Positions 10,083-20,152 of a stretch of 64,000 nt of DNA are shown here, piece by piece. This DNA is from Arenicella chitinivorans. GTDB lineage: Bacteria > Pseudomonadota > Gammaproteobacteria > Arenicellales > Arenicellaceae. Made by a program: the position numbers and the translations under genes. The notes below the pieces were generated by a model that saw nothing but the letters and a program-made list of their open reading frames with translations, did not search any database and was not told the origin of the DNA. The DNA is taken from contig NZ_BMXA01000004.1 of assembly GCF_014651515.1 (NCBI RefSeq), forward strand, positions 186,001 through 250,000. The letters are read 5' to 3'. Every line of letters begins with the position of its first letter. Positions within the stretch are counted from its first letter, which is position 1.

Positions 10083-10949
10083 TTACTTTATGTGAGCCAG
10101 AATACCGTCCAATACATCGAGGTTCTTATACTCGATGACGAGTTTACCTTTGCCGTTTTTGTCTTCCAGTGACACCCTAGTACCGAGCTTTTCCGCCAGC
10201 TCTTCTTCCAGACTCAGTATATCGGCGTTTTTATTACTTTTAGGCTTTTTCTTTTTCGGGTTGGCGTAAGATCGAACCAAGGCTTCGGTTTGACGTACCG
10301 ACAAACGTTTGGAATAGACTTCCGCCGCAGCGAAGTCTTGATGCTCGACCGGTAAACCCAACAGTGCACGTGCGTGACCCATCTCTATTTTTCCGTGCTC
10401 GAGAAGTTGCTTGGCACCGTGACTCAACGTCAACAAACGTAATAGGTTAGTAACCGCTGCTCGAGAACGACCGACGCTCCGTGCCATCTCCTCATGAGTC
10501 AGCTCGAATTCATCCATCAAGCGTTTTAAACCCAACGCCTCTTCGACTGGGTTCAAGTTCTCGCGCTGAATATTCTCAATCAAAGCCACCGCCAGTGTGG
10601 CCTCATCTGGAATATTACGCACCAATACCGGCACGTCCTCGAGTTGCGCCAGTTGCGCAGCGCGCCAGCGTCGTTCACCCGCTATTATTTCGTATTTTCT
10701 GTCGCCAACGGGTCGGACCAAAATAGGTTGAATAATGCCTTGCGACTTAATCGACGATGCCAGCTCTTGCAACGACTCTTGGTCCATGCGTGTACGTGGC
10801 TGATACTGGCCGGGCTGTAGTTGCTCGATTGGCAACGTACTGGGTTGTTTAATTTCGCCGTTGGGGCTGGATTCATTGCTGGATTCAGGATCGGTGCTGC
10901 CTAACAGCGCGTCCAGACCTCGACCTAAACGTTTTTTCTTAGTTGTCAT
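10083..10949 (-). CDS. parB: Chromosome partitioning protein ParB
   Basis: ParB is the CTP-dependent clamp that loads at parS and spreads to form the partition complex. The 288-residue product has a basic start (KKKRLGRGLDALLG), the LPIEQLQPGQYQPR box, the nucleotide-pocket motif GERRWRAAQLA, the ENIQRENLNPVEEA segment and the helix-turn-helix (THEEMARSVGRSRAAVTNLLRLL). A C-terminal dimerisation domain closes it. It lies 2 bp after parA. Two matching parS sites are found at 28521 and 28601. Confidence 0.97.
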   Translation of the reverse strand: MTTKKKRLGRGLDALLGSTDPESSNESSPNGEIKQPSTLPIEQLQPGQYQPRTRMDQESLQELASSIKSQGIIQPILVRPVGDRKYEIIAGERRWRAAQLAQLEDVPVLVRNIPDEATLAVALIENIQRENLNPVEEALGLKRLMDEFELTHEEMARSVGRSRAAVTNLLRLLTLSHGAKQLLEHGKIEMGHARALLGLPVEHQDFAAAEVYSKRLSVRQTEALVRSYANPKKKKPKSNKNADILSLEEELAEKLGTRVSLEDKNGKGKLVIEYKNLDVLDGILAHIK

Positions 10950-10951
10950 TT

Positions 10952-11740
10952 TTAAGCAGTGGCTGTCTGTGCTGTTTTAGCCGACGCAATTTTTAACATT
11001 TCGTCGGCCAGAAGAATGTATGCACGCGCTCCCTTTGAATGCGGTGCGTAACTGATTGCAGGCTCTCCATAACTGGGTGCCTCGGCCAGACGAACATTTC
11101 GTGGCACCACAGTGTCGTAGACTTTATTCCCGAAATGCGTTTCCAGCTGTCGGCTGACCTCACCGGACAGGCTGTTGCGTTTGTCGTACATCGTGCGCAG
11201 CAGCCCCTCAATCTTGAGATTGGAGTTTAAGGTTTCTCGAATTGCACGGATGGTAGAGATTAACGCACTCAAACCTTCTAGGGCAAAATACTCACATTGC
11301 ATCGGAATCATAACTGAATGCGAAGCAACCAGGGCATTGATGGTCAGCACGTTCAAGGCTGGCGGGCAATCGATAAAAATATAATCGTAAGCTTGAGTGA
11401 TCGGCTCAAGTGCCTTTTTGAGGCGAAGTTCACGCCCAATTTCGTTCAACAGTTCTACTTGAGCTCCAGCCAGATCCCCATTAGCGGTCATAACATCGAC
11501 CCCACTCTCGGTTTCGACAATCGCCTGTTCAGCTGTGGCTTCGCCCAGCAGTACGTCATAGATCGTATGCTCTAGCTCGTCAGTATTGACCCCAAGGCCA
11601 ACGCTAGCATTCCCTTGCGGGTCCATATCCAGCAACAGAATGCGTTTACCGCGTTTCACTAACGCTGCAGACAGATTGATACTGGTGGTGGTTTTGCCTA
11701 CGCCACCTTTTTGATTGGTGACTGAGATTACTTTTGCCAT
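10952..11740 (-). CDS. parA: Chromosome partitioning ATPase ParA
   Basis: ParA is the DNA-binding P-loop ATPase that moves ParB-parS complexes. The 262-residue product shows the deviant Walker A motif KGGVGKTT (VTNQKGGVGKTTTSINLSAAL), Walker A' (LLLDMDPQGNAS) and Walker B (YIFIDCPPALNVLTINAL). This is the short chromosomal (Soj) type without an N-terminal HTH. The gene is 6 bp after rsmG and 2 bp before parB. Confidence 0.97.
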   Translation of the reverse strand: MAKVISVTNQKGGVGKTTTSINLSAALVKRGKRILLLDMDPQGNASVGLGVNTDELEHTIYDVLLGEATAEQAIVETESGVDVMTANGDLAGAQVELLNEIGRELRLKKALEPITQAYDYIFIDCPPALNVLTINALVASHSVMIPMQCEYFALEGLSALISTIRAIRETLNSNLKIEGLLRTMYDKRNSLSGEVSRQLETHFGNKVYDTVVPRNVRLAEAPSYGEPAISYAPHSKGARAYILLADEMLKIASAKTAQTATA

Positions 11741-11746
11741 GTTTGC

Positions 11747-12406
11747 CTATTTCGGCGCGCTGATGACGATTAAATTTCGCTGCGCGTCCAGTTCCGGTAC
11801 TTTAAGTGCAAAGGTATCAAATTTTAGATTCAGCTTCTTTAAAACTTTTAACTCTTCTTTTGGAACCACGCCTTTCATGGCCAACCAACAACCGTTCGGG
11901 GCGATGGCTTGACGCGACCCAGTTACAAAATTCTCGATACTTGAAAATGCGCGGCAAGTGATGACACCGAACTTTTCCTTCGGTTTAAAGTCTTCTATTC
12001 GCACATTTTCGACTTTGAAGTTTTCCAGTTGTAACTGATTGGCGGCGTACATCTGAAACTGTGCTTTCTTATTCCGGGTTTCCACCGATGTGACCGACAG
12101 GGCAGGTGACAGAATCGCCAGAATCATCCCCGGCAGACCCGCACCGCTACCGACATCCAGTAAGGAAGCGCCCTTGATATAAGGTCGAATGCTTGCGCAG
12201 TCAAAAATATGCACACTGAGCATTTCCTCCAAATCATCCACTGCGGTGAGGTTATGCGTCTTGTTCCACTCGGCCAGCAGTGACATAAAGGTAATCAATT
12301 TCTCGATCGCCTCGTCGCCGTAGGAGATGTCCAAGGTATCCAAACCCGCTTTAAGGCGGGTTATCAAGTGCTCTCGGAGCTCAGTATTGGTGTTCAAATC
12401 ATTCAT
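11747..12406 (-). CDS. rsmG: 16S rRNA (guanine527-N7)-methyltransferase
   Basis: RsmG (GidB) methylates N7 of G527 in 16S rRNA using S-adenosylmethionine. The SAM-binding motif is LLDVGSGAGLPG, and VRIEDFKPKEKFGVITCRAF is the typical downstream region. I place the start at the ATG read from 12406 (219 aa, MNDLNTNTELREHLITRL), which fits the family length. The frame stays open to 12532 but that adds 42 residues with no family match. Order mnmG-rsmG-parA-parB is conserved in gammaproteobacteria. Confidence 0.94.
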   Translation of the reverse strand: MNDLNTNTELREHLITRLKAGLDTLDISYGDEAIEKLITFMSLLAEWNKTHNLTAVDDLEEMLSVHIFDCASIRPYIKGASLLDVGSGAGLPGMILAILSPALSVTSVETRNKKAQFQMYAANQLQLENFKVENVRIEDFKPKEKFGVITCRAFSSIENFVTGSRQAIAPNGCWLAMKGVVPKEELKVLKKLNLKFDTFALKVPELDAQRNLIVISAPK

Positions 12407-12559
12407 GTCGGTTTGTCTACCCAGCGAGTAACTCGCCCCAAATAACGAAACATGGCCGCTGATTATAGGCGAACCGGGAATGGTTCCAAAACCGAAAAAC
12501 GATAACAGGCTCAAACCCCATATTTTCACCACTAGTTGTGGTACGTAAAGAATGCGGAC

Positions 12560-14440
12560 TTAGGCTGCCCGACCGTGCTTTTTCAGATAGACCAATAATA
12601 ATGAAATTGCCGCTGGCGTAATGCCAGAGATTCGCGATGCCTGACCAATCGTAGCCGGTTTGTGCGCATTTAGCTTCTGCGCGACTTCGTTCGATAAGCC
12701 TTTAACATTGGTGTAGTCCATATCTGGACTTAACGCAGTCGACTCGTTGCCTCGGTGTTTTTCGATTTCTGCCTGCTGCCGTTCGATATAACCGTGGTAT
12801 TTGGCCTGGATCTCCAGTTGTTCTGCCACTAACGGGTCGGTAACCGGTTCGCCGGCACCAGGCAGTGTCATCAATGTTGCGTAGCTCACTTCTGGTCGGC
12901 GCAGCAATTCCATTAAATTCGCTTCTTTTTTGAGTACATTACCAACCACTTGTTGCGCCAACTCATCGGATACCGATCCGGGTCGCAGCCAAGTTGACTT
13001 TAAGCGCTGTTGCTCTAATTCGATCGATTCACGCTTACGACTAAACGCCGCCCAGCGCGCATCCGTCACCAGACCTAGCTCGCGCGCAACCTCGGTCAGT
13101 CGAAGATCGGCATTGTCTTCGCGTAACAGTAACCGGTATTCTGCGCGCGAGGTAAACATTCGATACGGCTCTTTAGTACCCATAGTAATTAGGTCATCAA
13201 CTAAAACACCAATATAGGCTTGGTCACGAGTCGGATACCAGCCTTCTTGGTCTCGCGATTGGCGTGCCGCATTCAGCCCAGCCAACAAGCCTTGACCAGC
13301 GGCTTCTTCATAGCCCGTGGTTCCATTTATCTGACCGGCAAAATACAAGCCCTCAATGTATTTGGTCTCCAACGTTGGTTTGAGGCCACGTGGATCAAAA
13401 AAGTCGTACTCAATCGCATAACCTGGACGCACGATTTGCGCGTTTTCAAAACCTTTGATCGAACGAATAAAATCAAATTGCACGTCGTAGGGCAGGGACG
13501 TTGAGATACCGTTTGGGTACACTTCATGCGTCTTGAGCCCCTCAGGCTCAACAAAGATTTGATGCGAGTCTTTGTCGGCGAACCGCATAATTTTGTCTTC
13601 AATAGAGGGACAATAACGCGGCCCCACGCCCTCGATCACGCCACTGTACATGGGCGAACGGTCCAATCCACCACGAATAATGTCGTGCGTATTGGCATTG
13701 GTATAGGTGATATAACAATTAACTTGTTTTGGGTGCTGATCAGTATTACCCAAGAACGAAAACACCGGTGTTGGCGTATCGCCTGGCTGTGCTTCCATTA
13801 CCGAGAAATCGATGGTGCGCGCGTCTAGACGCGCGGGCGTACCGGTTTTAAGTCGGTCCACGGTAAACGGCATCTCGCGCAAGCGCCTCGATAGGGCGTT
13901 GGATGGTGGATCGCCTGCACGGCCGCCTTGATAGTTCTGCAAACCAATATGAATAATACCGCCTAAAAAGGTTCCAGTGGTAAGCACCACGGTTTTGGCG
14001 CGGAACTTTAATCCCATCTGTGTCACCACACCAGTGACGCGGTCATTCTCTACAATCAGATCATCACAAGACTGTTGAAATAACGATAAGTTTGGCTGAT
14101 TTTCAACCACTTCTCGCACCGCGGCTTTGTACAGAACACGGTCTGCCTGCGCACGCGTGGCCCGAACGGCGGGGCCTTTCCGTGCATTGAGTGTGCGAAA
14201 CTGGATACCACCCTTATCAGCCGCTTCGGCCATGACGCCACCCATCGCATCCACTTCTTTGACGATATGACCTTTGCCAATCCCACCAATCGCAGGATTA
14301 CACGACATTTGGCCAATGGTCTCGATATTGTGCGTAAGCAGGAGTGTGCGTGCACCAGTCCGCGCAGCCGCGAGTGCCGCTTCGGTGCCCGCATGACCAC
14401 CACCAACGACGATGACGTCAAAAGATTCTGAGTGAAACAT
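12560..14440 (-). CDS. mnmG: tRNA uridine-5-carboxymethylaminomethyl modification enzyme MnmG
   Basis: MnmG (GidA) is an FAD enzyme that works with MnmE to install the cmnm5 group on wobble uridine 34 of certain tRNAs. The 626-residue product has the dinucleotide-binding motif [19 protein letters not shown], the signature [34 protein letters not shown] and the C-terminal MnmE-binding helical domain ([37 protein letters not shown]). Length is normal. In this genome it is separated from mnmE by an accessory block (14566-21036). Confidence 0.97.
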   Translation of the reverse strand: MFHSESFDVIVVGGGHAGTEAALAAARTGARTLLLTHNIETIGQMSCNPAIGGIGKGHIVKEVDAMGGVMAEAADKGGIQFRTLNARKGPAVRATRAQADRVLYKAAVREVVENQPNLSLFQQSCDDLIVENDRVTGVVTQMGLKFRAKTVVLTTGTFLGGIIHIGLQNYQGGRAGDPPSNALSRRLREMPFTVDRLKTGTPARLDARTIDFSVMEAQPGDTPTPVFSFLGNTDQHPKQVNCYITYTNANTHDIIRGGLDRSPMYSGVIEGVGPRYCPSIEDKIMRFADKDSHQIFVEPEGLKTHEVYPNGISTSLPYDVQFDFIRSIKGFENAQIVRPGYAIEYDFFDPRGLKPTLETKYIEGLYFAGQINGTTGYEEAAGQGLLAGLNAARQSRDQEGWYPTRDQAYIGVLVDDLITMGTKEPYRMFTSRAEYRLLLREDNADLRLTEVARELGLVTDARWAAFSRKRESIELEQQRLKSTWLRPGSVSDELAQQVVGNVLKKEANLMELLRRPEVSYATLMTLPGAGEPVTDPLVAEQLEIQAKYHGYIERQQAEIEKHRGNESTALSPDMDYTNVKGLSNEVAQKLNAHKPATIGQASRISGITPAAISLLLVYLKKHGRAA

Positions 14441-14565
14441 GTACTGCGCTCAAACAACTTTTCGTTGCCGAGAAACCTCCGATTAAATATTAAGCAGATT
14501 CTATCCTTTTGCTGCCAGGTTGTCATTGCAGTAAACTCATCTAGTTAAGCTCACGGAGTCACGCC

Positions 14566-15390
14566 ATGCAACGTTTTTTGATTCAACTCAGCCTAGCTCT
14601 ACTTGGTTACTTGAGCAGTCAGTCGGCACTCGCTCAAGTCAAGTCGCTGGTTTGGCCAGATAACAAAAAGGCGGCGCTCGCTCTCACCTATGACGACGCT
14701 TTGAAGACGCATTTAGACCATGTGCTACCGGCATTGGACGCAGCCGGTTTGCGTGGTACCTTTTATCTGACGATTGAATCTCCGTTCTTTATGCGCCATA
14801 TACCGCGCTGGAAAACCGCTGCCGATGTCGGTCATGAACTTGGTAACCACTCGTTGGTTCACCCTTGTCTAGGGCCAAGCGTGTTTCCAGAACGGGATTG
14901 GGTTTCACAATCAAGCGATCTAACGCAATACAGCGTTGAACGTGTCATTCGTGAGCTACGCCTGAGCAATGAAATTCTCCACAGCGTGGATGGTTTGGAA
15001 CAACGGACGTTTGCTTTTCCTTGCGGCGATACGAAAACCAGAGACGGTGATTTCGCCGATGCCATACAACCATTATTCATAGCGGCTCGGCTTGGTGGGA
15101 CAGGGTTCACCGATCTCGAGGCCCGCCGATACCGCTTGCCATCGCTGCCAGCTGAAACGTTAACCGGTGAACAATTAATTGCGTATGTTCAGCAGGTTGT
15201 GTCAGTCGGAGGTTTTGGCAGTATCACTTTTCATGGGGTTGGCGGGGACTATTTATCGGTCAGCAACGATGCACATCAACAGTTACTCGATTACTTGAAA
15301 GACAATGAAGCAGTTATCTGGGTCGATACCTTGCGCGCGATTGCTAACCACCTTTATTCCGGCACCAAGCCGGTGCGCAATCGAAACTAG
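14566..15390 (+). CDS. Secreted polysaccharide deacetylase (NodB homology domain)
   Basis: A 274-residue exported carbohydrate esterase 4 protein. A signal peptide (residues 1-23, cut after SALA) precedes the NodB domain. The metal-binding triad is visible as TYDD (catalytic Asp43, ligand Asp44) and GNHSLVHP (His95, His99). The substrate would be an N-acetylated polymer such as chitin or peptidoglycan, but this cannot be fixed from sequence. It is divergent from mnmG and ends convergently with lifO (4-bp overlap). Confidence 0.88.
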   Translation: MQRFLIQLSLALLGYLSSQSALAQVKSLVWPDNKKAALALTYDDALKTHLDHVLPALDAAGLRGTFYLTIESPFFMRHIPRWKTAADVGHELGNHSLVHPCLGPSVFPERDWVSQSSDLTQYSVERVIRELRLSNEILHSVDGLEQRTFAFPCGDTKTRDGDFADAIQPLFIAARLGGTGFTDLEARRYRLPSLPAETLTGEQLIAYVQQVVSVGGFGSITFHGVGGDYLSVSNDAHQQLLDYLKDNEAVIWVDTLRAIANHLYSGTKPVRNRN

Positions 15391-16463
15391 TTTGGTCGCG
15401 CCTGACCAAGGTCGCGTAATGCCGCTTGGGTAGCTTCCTCGGGTGTTACAAAGCTACGCTGGCGAAGACCAGCCACTTCTGCCCCATAGTTTGCAGCATT
15501 CTGATCAAGTAACGATCTGGCTTGCTGGTATTGTTGGTATCGACGATTAAATTCCTGCTGTTGCTGACGACTGCGAATAACGTGGTCGGCCTGCGATTGA
15601 GTATACCCCTGTTCGACCAATTGCTGATGCAATTGACTATCGTCGATGTCGGAGTTGATGTGTTGACGGCGGACTCGTTCTAATTGTGCTTGTGCACGTT
15701 CTTGGCGGACCTCGTTGGCGAGTTCGGGCGGTAAACTCGCGATCAGGGATTCGACCCGCTGAGTTTTTTCGACGTCAGTCAGATCCGGTATTGCACCCAG
15801 TTCCAAGCTACTAAGCGTAAATTCTGCGTATGTGTCCTCGAGCCCAAAGAGGGCTTGATTTGCGGCGGATGAAAACCGCTGCGCGCGCGCCTGCCTCAAC
15901 TGCTGATAACTTTCGCGCAATAGCGACAAGGTCGCTTTATCGGTCAGGGATTCCCCATTGATCGGCACTTGCTGTATCGCGTACTCAAAACGTTTGTATT
16001 CTAGGTAGTCGCGCAAGAGATCTAATGCCTGTTGATTCGCTGGGGCAGGGAGATAACCGCTGGCGTAGCGAATTATTTCGTCCACGGCGGCTTCGATGCC
16101 AACCTCGTCGGCCGTACTTAGAAAGTAGTCGAAAAAGTCCCGCACACCTATCGACAAGATCAATTCACCGTTTTTGTCCGCTTGCAGCGCGCCATCAATG
16201 TTCGTTCCGCGTAATGATTCGGATATCGGTACCTGATCGTGTTCATTCGGGGTTGAAAAATGCACCTCAGAGTAAACCGGGTTGCGTAGCGGATTTTCAA
16301 CGATTTGCCGGATTGGCATCGAGGTCTGAATCAAAGGTGCTCGCACGGTCTGTTGTAAATCCGTATTTACCGTGACGGGTGGCTTGAGGTTTGAATAAAA
16401 TAATAGCAACAACGCACAAACTAGCGCTGTTGCTGTTATAAATCGAGTTTGCTTGTTAATCAC
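15387..16463 (-). CDS. lifO: Lipase-specific foldase (lipase chaperone)
   Basis: LifO/Lif is a steric chaperone anchored in the inner membrane that folds the cognate lipase in the periplasm. The 358-residue product has one N-terminal membrane anchor (TATALVCALLLLFYS), the SLRGTNIDG motif (83-91) and the diagnostic RxxFDYxLS motif as RDFFDYFLS (108-116). The long Gln/Arg-rich helical part matches the extended helical domain. The start is a GTG at 16463: an in-frame stop lies just upstream and the anchor begins directly. It follows lipA by 32 bp. Confidence 0.93.
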   Translation of the reverse strand: MINKQTRFITATALVCALLLLFYSNLKPPVTVNTDLQQTVRAPLIQTSMPIRQIVENPLRNPVYSEVHFSTPNEHDQVPISESLRGTNIDGALQADKNGELILSIGVRDFFDYFLSTADEVGIEAAVDEIIRYASGYLPAPANQQALDLLRDYLEYKRFEYAIQQVPINGESLTDKATLSLLRESYQQLRQARAQRFSSAANQALFGLEDTYAEFTLSSLELGAIPDLTDVEKTQRVESLIASLPPELANEVRQERAQAQLERVRRQHINSDIDDSQLHQQLVEQGYTQSQADHVIRSRQQQQEFNRRYQQYQQARSLLDQNAANYGAEVAGLRQRSFVTPEEATQAALRDLGQARPN

Positions 16464-16495
16464 TGCTCATTCTTCAGCTTTTTATTAAGGAGGGT

Positions 16496-17410
16496 TTAAA
16501 CGCCTTTATTACGAAGACGATTTGCATGCGCGCGATACAGTGACACGGGGTTTGTCCAACCACGAATACCAAAAAGATGGTTTATCGCATCTAAATGATT
16601 CAAGCTGTAACTGGTGCTAATCACCGAGCCGAGGCGGGCTGAACAGACACTGACTAAGCCGTCATTTTTCTCCCAGCCGAACGCCAAACCTGTGGTCGCC
16701 AAGAATGGGTCACTGAGATCAAAGATATTGGTGTAAGCTCCGTCACCACTCCAAGAAAACATCTTTATATTGTGACCATTGATATTCACATTTTCATTCA
16801 TCGACTGGCAGTTTGGGTCGATGCCTTTTTCATCTAACACCTGGTTCAGCGCCAATGAACCGTTGGTGCTCAATGTCATGGCACTAGCAATCGAGTCCTG
16901 TTCGTTATTCGCGCCTGAGACCAGATTGATCACACCGCCGAACGCATCCAAAATACTGCCGACGACCGAACGTGACACACCTTCAGGGACAATTCCAAGT
17001 AGTACGTCCGCGACTTTAGAACCTCGGTTTACCCCATTAACAGAGGTTACTGACGCTACGCGATGGGGTACCAACGCAGCGGCTACACGCGACGTCGGCG
17101 CGCCCTGACTGTGACCGACCAAATTAAATTTACCTTCAGGTAAACTGTTCAGATAGTTCGCCAGTTGCTGACCTCGTTCTTCCGACGAGTTAAATGCGGA
17201 TACCGATGGCACATACACCTTGGCGCCAGAACGACGCAAGTTGTAAGGAACCGTGTGGAAATAGCCAATTAGACCACCAACACTATCAAAGCCTGATAGA
17301 CCGTGCACCAGCACGATTGGGTATTTGGTCTGTGTGTATCCTGCGGCGAACGCATTACTGGCAATGCAACACAGCGCCACCAGTAAGCAGTTTCTTATTA
17401 TTTTTTTCAT
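16496..17410 (-). CDS. lipA: Secreted triacylglycerol lipase (family I.1/I.2, foldase dependent)
   Basis: An exported true lipase of 304 residues. Signal peptide 1-22 (cut after NAFA). The oxyanion loop is VLVHGLSG. The nucleophile is Ser101 in GHSQGA; subfamily members usually have GHSHGG or GHSQGG. Asp250 (KNDGLVSVCS) and His272 (NHLDAINH) complete the triad. Cys201 and Cys256 are placed to form the conserved disulfide. The next gene is its foldase LifO, and secretion would be by the type II system, which is not encoded here. Confidence 0.94.
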   Translation of the reverse strand: MKKIIRNCLLVALCCIASNAFAAGYTQTKYPIVLVHGLSGFDSVGGLIGYFHTVPYNLRRSGAKVYVPSVSAFNSSEERGQQLANYLNSLPEGKFNLVGHSQGAPTSRVAAALVPHRVASVTSVNGVNRGSKVADVLLGIVPEGVSRSVVGSILDAFGGVINLVSGANNEQDSIASAMTLSTNGSLALNQVLDEKGIDPNCQSMNENVNINGHNIKMFSWSGDGAYTNIFDLSDPFLATTGLAFGWEKNDGLVSVCSARLGSVISTSYSLNHLDAINHLFGIRGWTNPVSLYRAHANRLRNKGV

Positions 17411-17439
17411 GAGTTACTCCAAAACTTGTTTTTCAGAAT

Positions 17440-17784
17440 TCATTCATCCTGTAAGTCCTGATAGTTGTGTACGTCGAATCGTGGCGTGCAGATCGCCAAA
17501 AAAAGCAGGTCAGTGTTCTCTAGATTTTTTATGCGTTGCGGCGTTCCATTTGGGATCACCACGACATCTCCTTCCGCAACACGCCAAGTTCTCGGCCCCA
17601 CTGTGACGTCAGCGACACCCTGCAAGAGCACATAGCGCTCTTCGGTATCACACAAACTGTGGAGTCGTGTGCTTTGATGTGGCTCAACACGCACTCGTGC
17701 CACGGACATAGCAGCATCGTTTGGTGAGTTGTGCCACTCTTCGATATAACAGCCTTCTTTAAAATAGTATTCGCTGGGACGCAT
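17440..17784 (-). CDS. Small cupin-fold protein
   Basis: A 114-residue single-domain cupin without signal peptide. The two cupin motifs are recognisable: RVEPHQSTRLHSLCDTEERYVLLQG and GDVVVIPNGTPQRIKNLENTDLLFLAICTPRF. The family includes sugar-phosphate isomerase-like and sensory cupins; no substrate can be assigned. It starts 29 bp before lipA and is probably cotranscribed, while a strong hairpin (17800-17826) separates it from the upstream hydrolase gene. Confidence 0.8.
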   Translation of the reverse strand: MRPSEYYFKEGCYIEEWHNSPNDAAMSVARVRVEPHQSTRLHSLCDTEERYVLLQGVADVTVGPRTWRVAEGDVVVIPNGTPQRIKNLENTDLLFLAICTPRFDVHNYQDLQDE

Positions 17785-17799
17785 ACAAACTACGCAGGA

Positions 17800-17826
17800 T
17801 GGCGCCCTGAGAGACTCAAGGCGCCA
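17800..17826 (-). terminator. Strong hairpin between hydrolase and cupin genes
   Basis: TGGCGCC (17800-17806) pairs with GGCGCCA (17820-17826), and an inner four-pair stem closes a three-base loop. It lies just after the stop of the 17834-18868 gene. There is no T run, so it is either a weak terminator or an mRNA-stabilising structure. Confidence 0.5.
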
Positions 17827-17833
17827 TTGTGGT

Positions 17834-18868
17834 TTAGTTGTTCAGTGTGTCGTAGACATTGGCTGACATACTCTTATTGCTACCGTTTTTTACCACGCGC
17901 ACGTTGTACCACCAGCTCCACCACGTTTTGCCAGTTTTAGTCGCGAAATCTATGTTTAGACCTTTGGTGGTGTTGTTTGTCACCGTCGTAAAGTCACCAC
18001 TTCGCGCGTTAGTGATTGCTTCGCTGTGGGCGGTACTCTCGCCCATCAATACCGCGTAATGGTTATAAAACAGTGAGCTGGGGCCATTCGCTGAACGCAC
18101 TTGACCATTCACCCGGACTGAACGACTGCAAGAATCATAAGACGAATTGCTACTCGCCCCACACGCACTGTGCATTGGCACGACACTGTCATCGCTGCCT
18201 TTAATAAATGCTTTGGTGGCACCTAGGTATTCCGTTCCTTCCCCAACAAAGCGTAAACGCGGCACGGCATTGTTGCTGCGCGCGATATTGCGGGCCGCCG
18301 CCGGTCTTAGGTCATGCAATACACCGATCGTAGACGGCGTTGGCGTGAAACCCATAAACAGTTCAACTGCGGCTTTCTGCACCGCATTAATAATGCCACT
18401 GCCGTTCGCGACATTCACCGCCACGTCGGCCAACTCAGTTCCTCCACCTGCACCAGCAAAGTCCAATACCGCGATCACTTTGAAATCAGCCGGGTTAACG
18501 CCCCATTGCCCCAATCGGGTGAGCGCATCACGCAGTACCAAGTCTCCGGTGGAGTGCGTAACAAACACGCAGCCGGCGGCACAAGTACGACTGGCTTCCA
18601 AGCTTTTGATTTGCGTTCGAACTGTGTCTTTTATTTGTCCCGAAATTCGACCAGTTGATGGCCAATATAGCGTCTTTTCCGCACGTGAACGCCAATAATC
18701 CTGCCAGTAATTACTGCCATTAATTTGCTGCTGATTGGCATCCGGCCGGTCGGCTAAATCCGCTGGTTGGAAGCCGTGTACTAACACGACATTCTTACCA
18801 TTAAGTTTGGCTTGTGCTCCGACACTGAAACACAGCGCCGCGAGTAGGATAAGCACTCTGGTTTTCAT
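17834..18868 (-). CDS. Secreted lipase-like alpha/beta hydrolase
   Basis: A 344-residue exported hydrolase. The ATG at 18868 is preceded by AGAGGAAAAATC and begins a signal peptide (1-20, cut after GAQA). NVVLVHGFQP is the oxyanion region. The nucleophile is probably Ser106 in THSTG, a variant of GxSxG with Thr first. Asp in GSDDSVVPMHS and His in FYNHYAVLMGES are candidate triad members. Several Cys residues suggest disulfides. It differs from LipA and carries a C-terminal Trp/Asn-rich part (GKTWWSWWYNVRVVKNGSNKS). Substrate unknown; lipase or esterase is likely. Confidence 0.8.
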   Translation of the reverse strand: MKTRVLILLAALCFSVGAQAKLNGKNVVLVHGFQPADLADRPDANQQQINGSNYWQDYWRSRAEKTLYWPSTGRISGQIKDTVRTQIKSLEASRTCAAGCVFVTHSTGDLVLRDALTRLGQWGVNPADFKVIAVLDFAGAGGGTELADVAVNVANGSGIINAVQKAAVELFMGFTPTPSTIGVLHDLRPAAARNIARSNNAVPRLRFVGEGTEYLGATKAFIKGSDDSVVPMHSACGASSNSSYDSCSRSVRVNGQVRSANGPSSLFYNHYAVLMGESTAHSEAITNARSGDFTTVTNNTTKGLNIDFATKTGKTWWSWWYNVRVVKNGSNKSMSANVYDTLNN

Positions 18869-19006
18869 GATTTTTCCTCTGGTGATCGTACTGCTTTGTT
18901 GATTTTGATACGTCACGCTCTAGGGCGTTTTGACGAGCTTCATTCTTATTTTGGAACCAACATCACAACTGTTCCGGTACTACCTCATTTACATAACCTC
19001 CGCTTG

Positions 19007-20152
19007 TTAATCTTCATTTTCTTCTCGACCAACGCCAAGATTACGTAAAAATTCCAGACGCTCAGCAGCCAGTTCATCTTGATACGCTACATCGTCATAT
19101 TCACTGAAAGGGAAACCTTGAATTTGAAACTGAGGTTGCACCTGGTTAGCAGGGACATCGAACTGTTCTCCGCTCTCTGCCCCTCGATACGTTTTGATAC
19201 TGCGCACCACATATGGTCCCTCTGAGCCCATCGCCTTCAAGGCATGAGAATGTGCTTTAAGTATCAATATGCCATTGCCTTGTGGCATACGACCTTCACC
19301 TTGGAGTTGTATCAATGGTTGACCTGTTTGGGCATCCTCTAAAATAGCTGATACAAAGTAATAGCCTGGACTGAAGACAGCGTATTGCAAGGCAATCAAT
19401 AGGTTTTCTGCTTCAGGCCGCACGTAAGCGATGCCAACCATGGTTGCCGACGCTTCGGCGTAGCGCAACGGTACGGTAGTAAATAGTTTATCGCCGCCGA
19501 TTTCGACTTCTATTTGGACCATCAGCTCCGTGGTTAACACGCCGGGTGGGATCACATTTGTTTCAAACGCCGCTACAAAGCTGTTAAGACGCTCATCGGT
19601 TGGCGCCATTTTGGTAGTAAATGGCGTTGGACTCTGTTGATTAGCCAGCGTGGCGGTTGCTTCAATATAGGTGTCACTCGGCGCGCCCGATACCATTAGT
19701 CGAACATTGATCGTGTCTCCCTTGAAATATTGATAACGTTCAACTGCGGCAGCTAGGCGGATCGGTTCTGCCAAGCCGTCTAACGGATACGGGAGATCCA
19801 CTTCAGTCTCTTTAAATGGTGCGGGCTGCTGCACCGACTCGGGGTTCCTTATGGGTTGCGAATAGTGTGGATATTGACTCGCCTCTTCATACAGATCCGC
19901 CACTTGCAGCATCTGTGCCTTAATCGCTTCATCCTGATATGGATCTTGCAAAATCGCACTGTCATCAACGGGTTGCTTTGGCTGCTTAGCCATAACGTGA
20001 AAAGCAGGTTGTATCGGTTTAGGCGGCGCAGGCTTGGTCTCGGCCTGCTGGTCAAGAGTTACCGTATCTTGGTTAAAAAAATACGACCACAGTAAGACGC
20101 CAACGATACTGACTAACCCCAGCGCGATAAGCCCCCAACGCCATTTAGACAT
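19007..20152 (-). CDS. Membrane-anchored envelope protein of unknown function
   Basis: A 381-residue protein with one N-terminal membrane helix (WGLIALGLVSIVGVLLWSYFF), then a Pro/Gln-rich linker and a large domain rich in beta strands (about 130-350; AAVERYQYFKGDTINVRLMVSG, TTVPLRYAEAS). The acidic C-terminus ends GVGREENED. Topology suggests a periplasmic domain tethered to the inner membrane. I recognise no family. It lies 138 bp upstream of the secreted hydrolase on the same strand, so it may belong to the lipase locus. Confidence 0.65.
   Translation of the reverse strand: MSKWRWGLIALGLVSIVGVLLWSYFFNQDTVTLDQQAETKPAPPKPIQPAFHVMAKQPKQPVDDSAILQDPYQDEAIKAQMLQVADLYEEASQYPHYSQPIRNPESVQQPAPFKETEVDLPYPLDGLAEPIRLAAAVERYQYFKGDTINVRLMVSGAPSDTYIEATATLANQQSPTPFTTKMAPTDERLNSFVAAFETNVIPPGVLTTELMVQIEVEIGGDKLFTTVPLRYAEASATMVGIAYVRPEAENLLIALQYAVFSPGYYFVSAILEDAQTGQPLIQLQGEGRMPQGNGILILKAHSHALKAMGSEGPYVVRSIKTYRGAESGEQFDVPANQVQPQFQIQGFPFSEYDDVAYQDELAAERLEFLRNLGVGREENED

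Noticed and set aside
18147-18698. 183-codon open frame on the plus strand
   Set aside because: Antisense to the secreted hydrolase gene, which has a signal peptide, RBS and active-site motifs.
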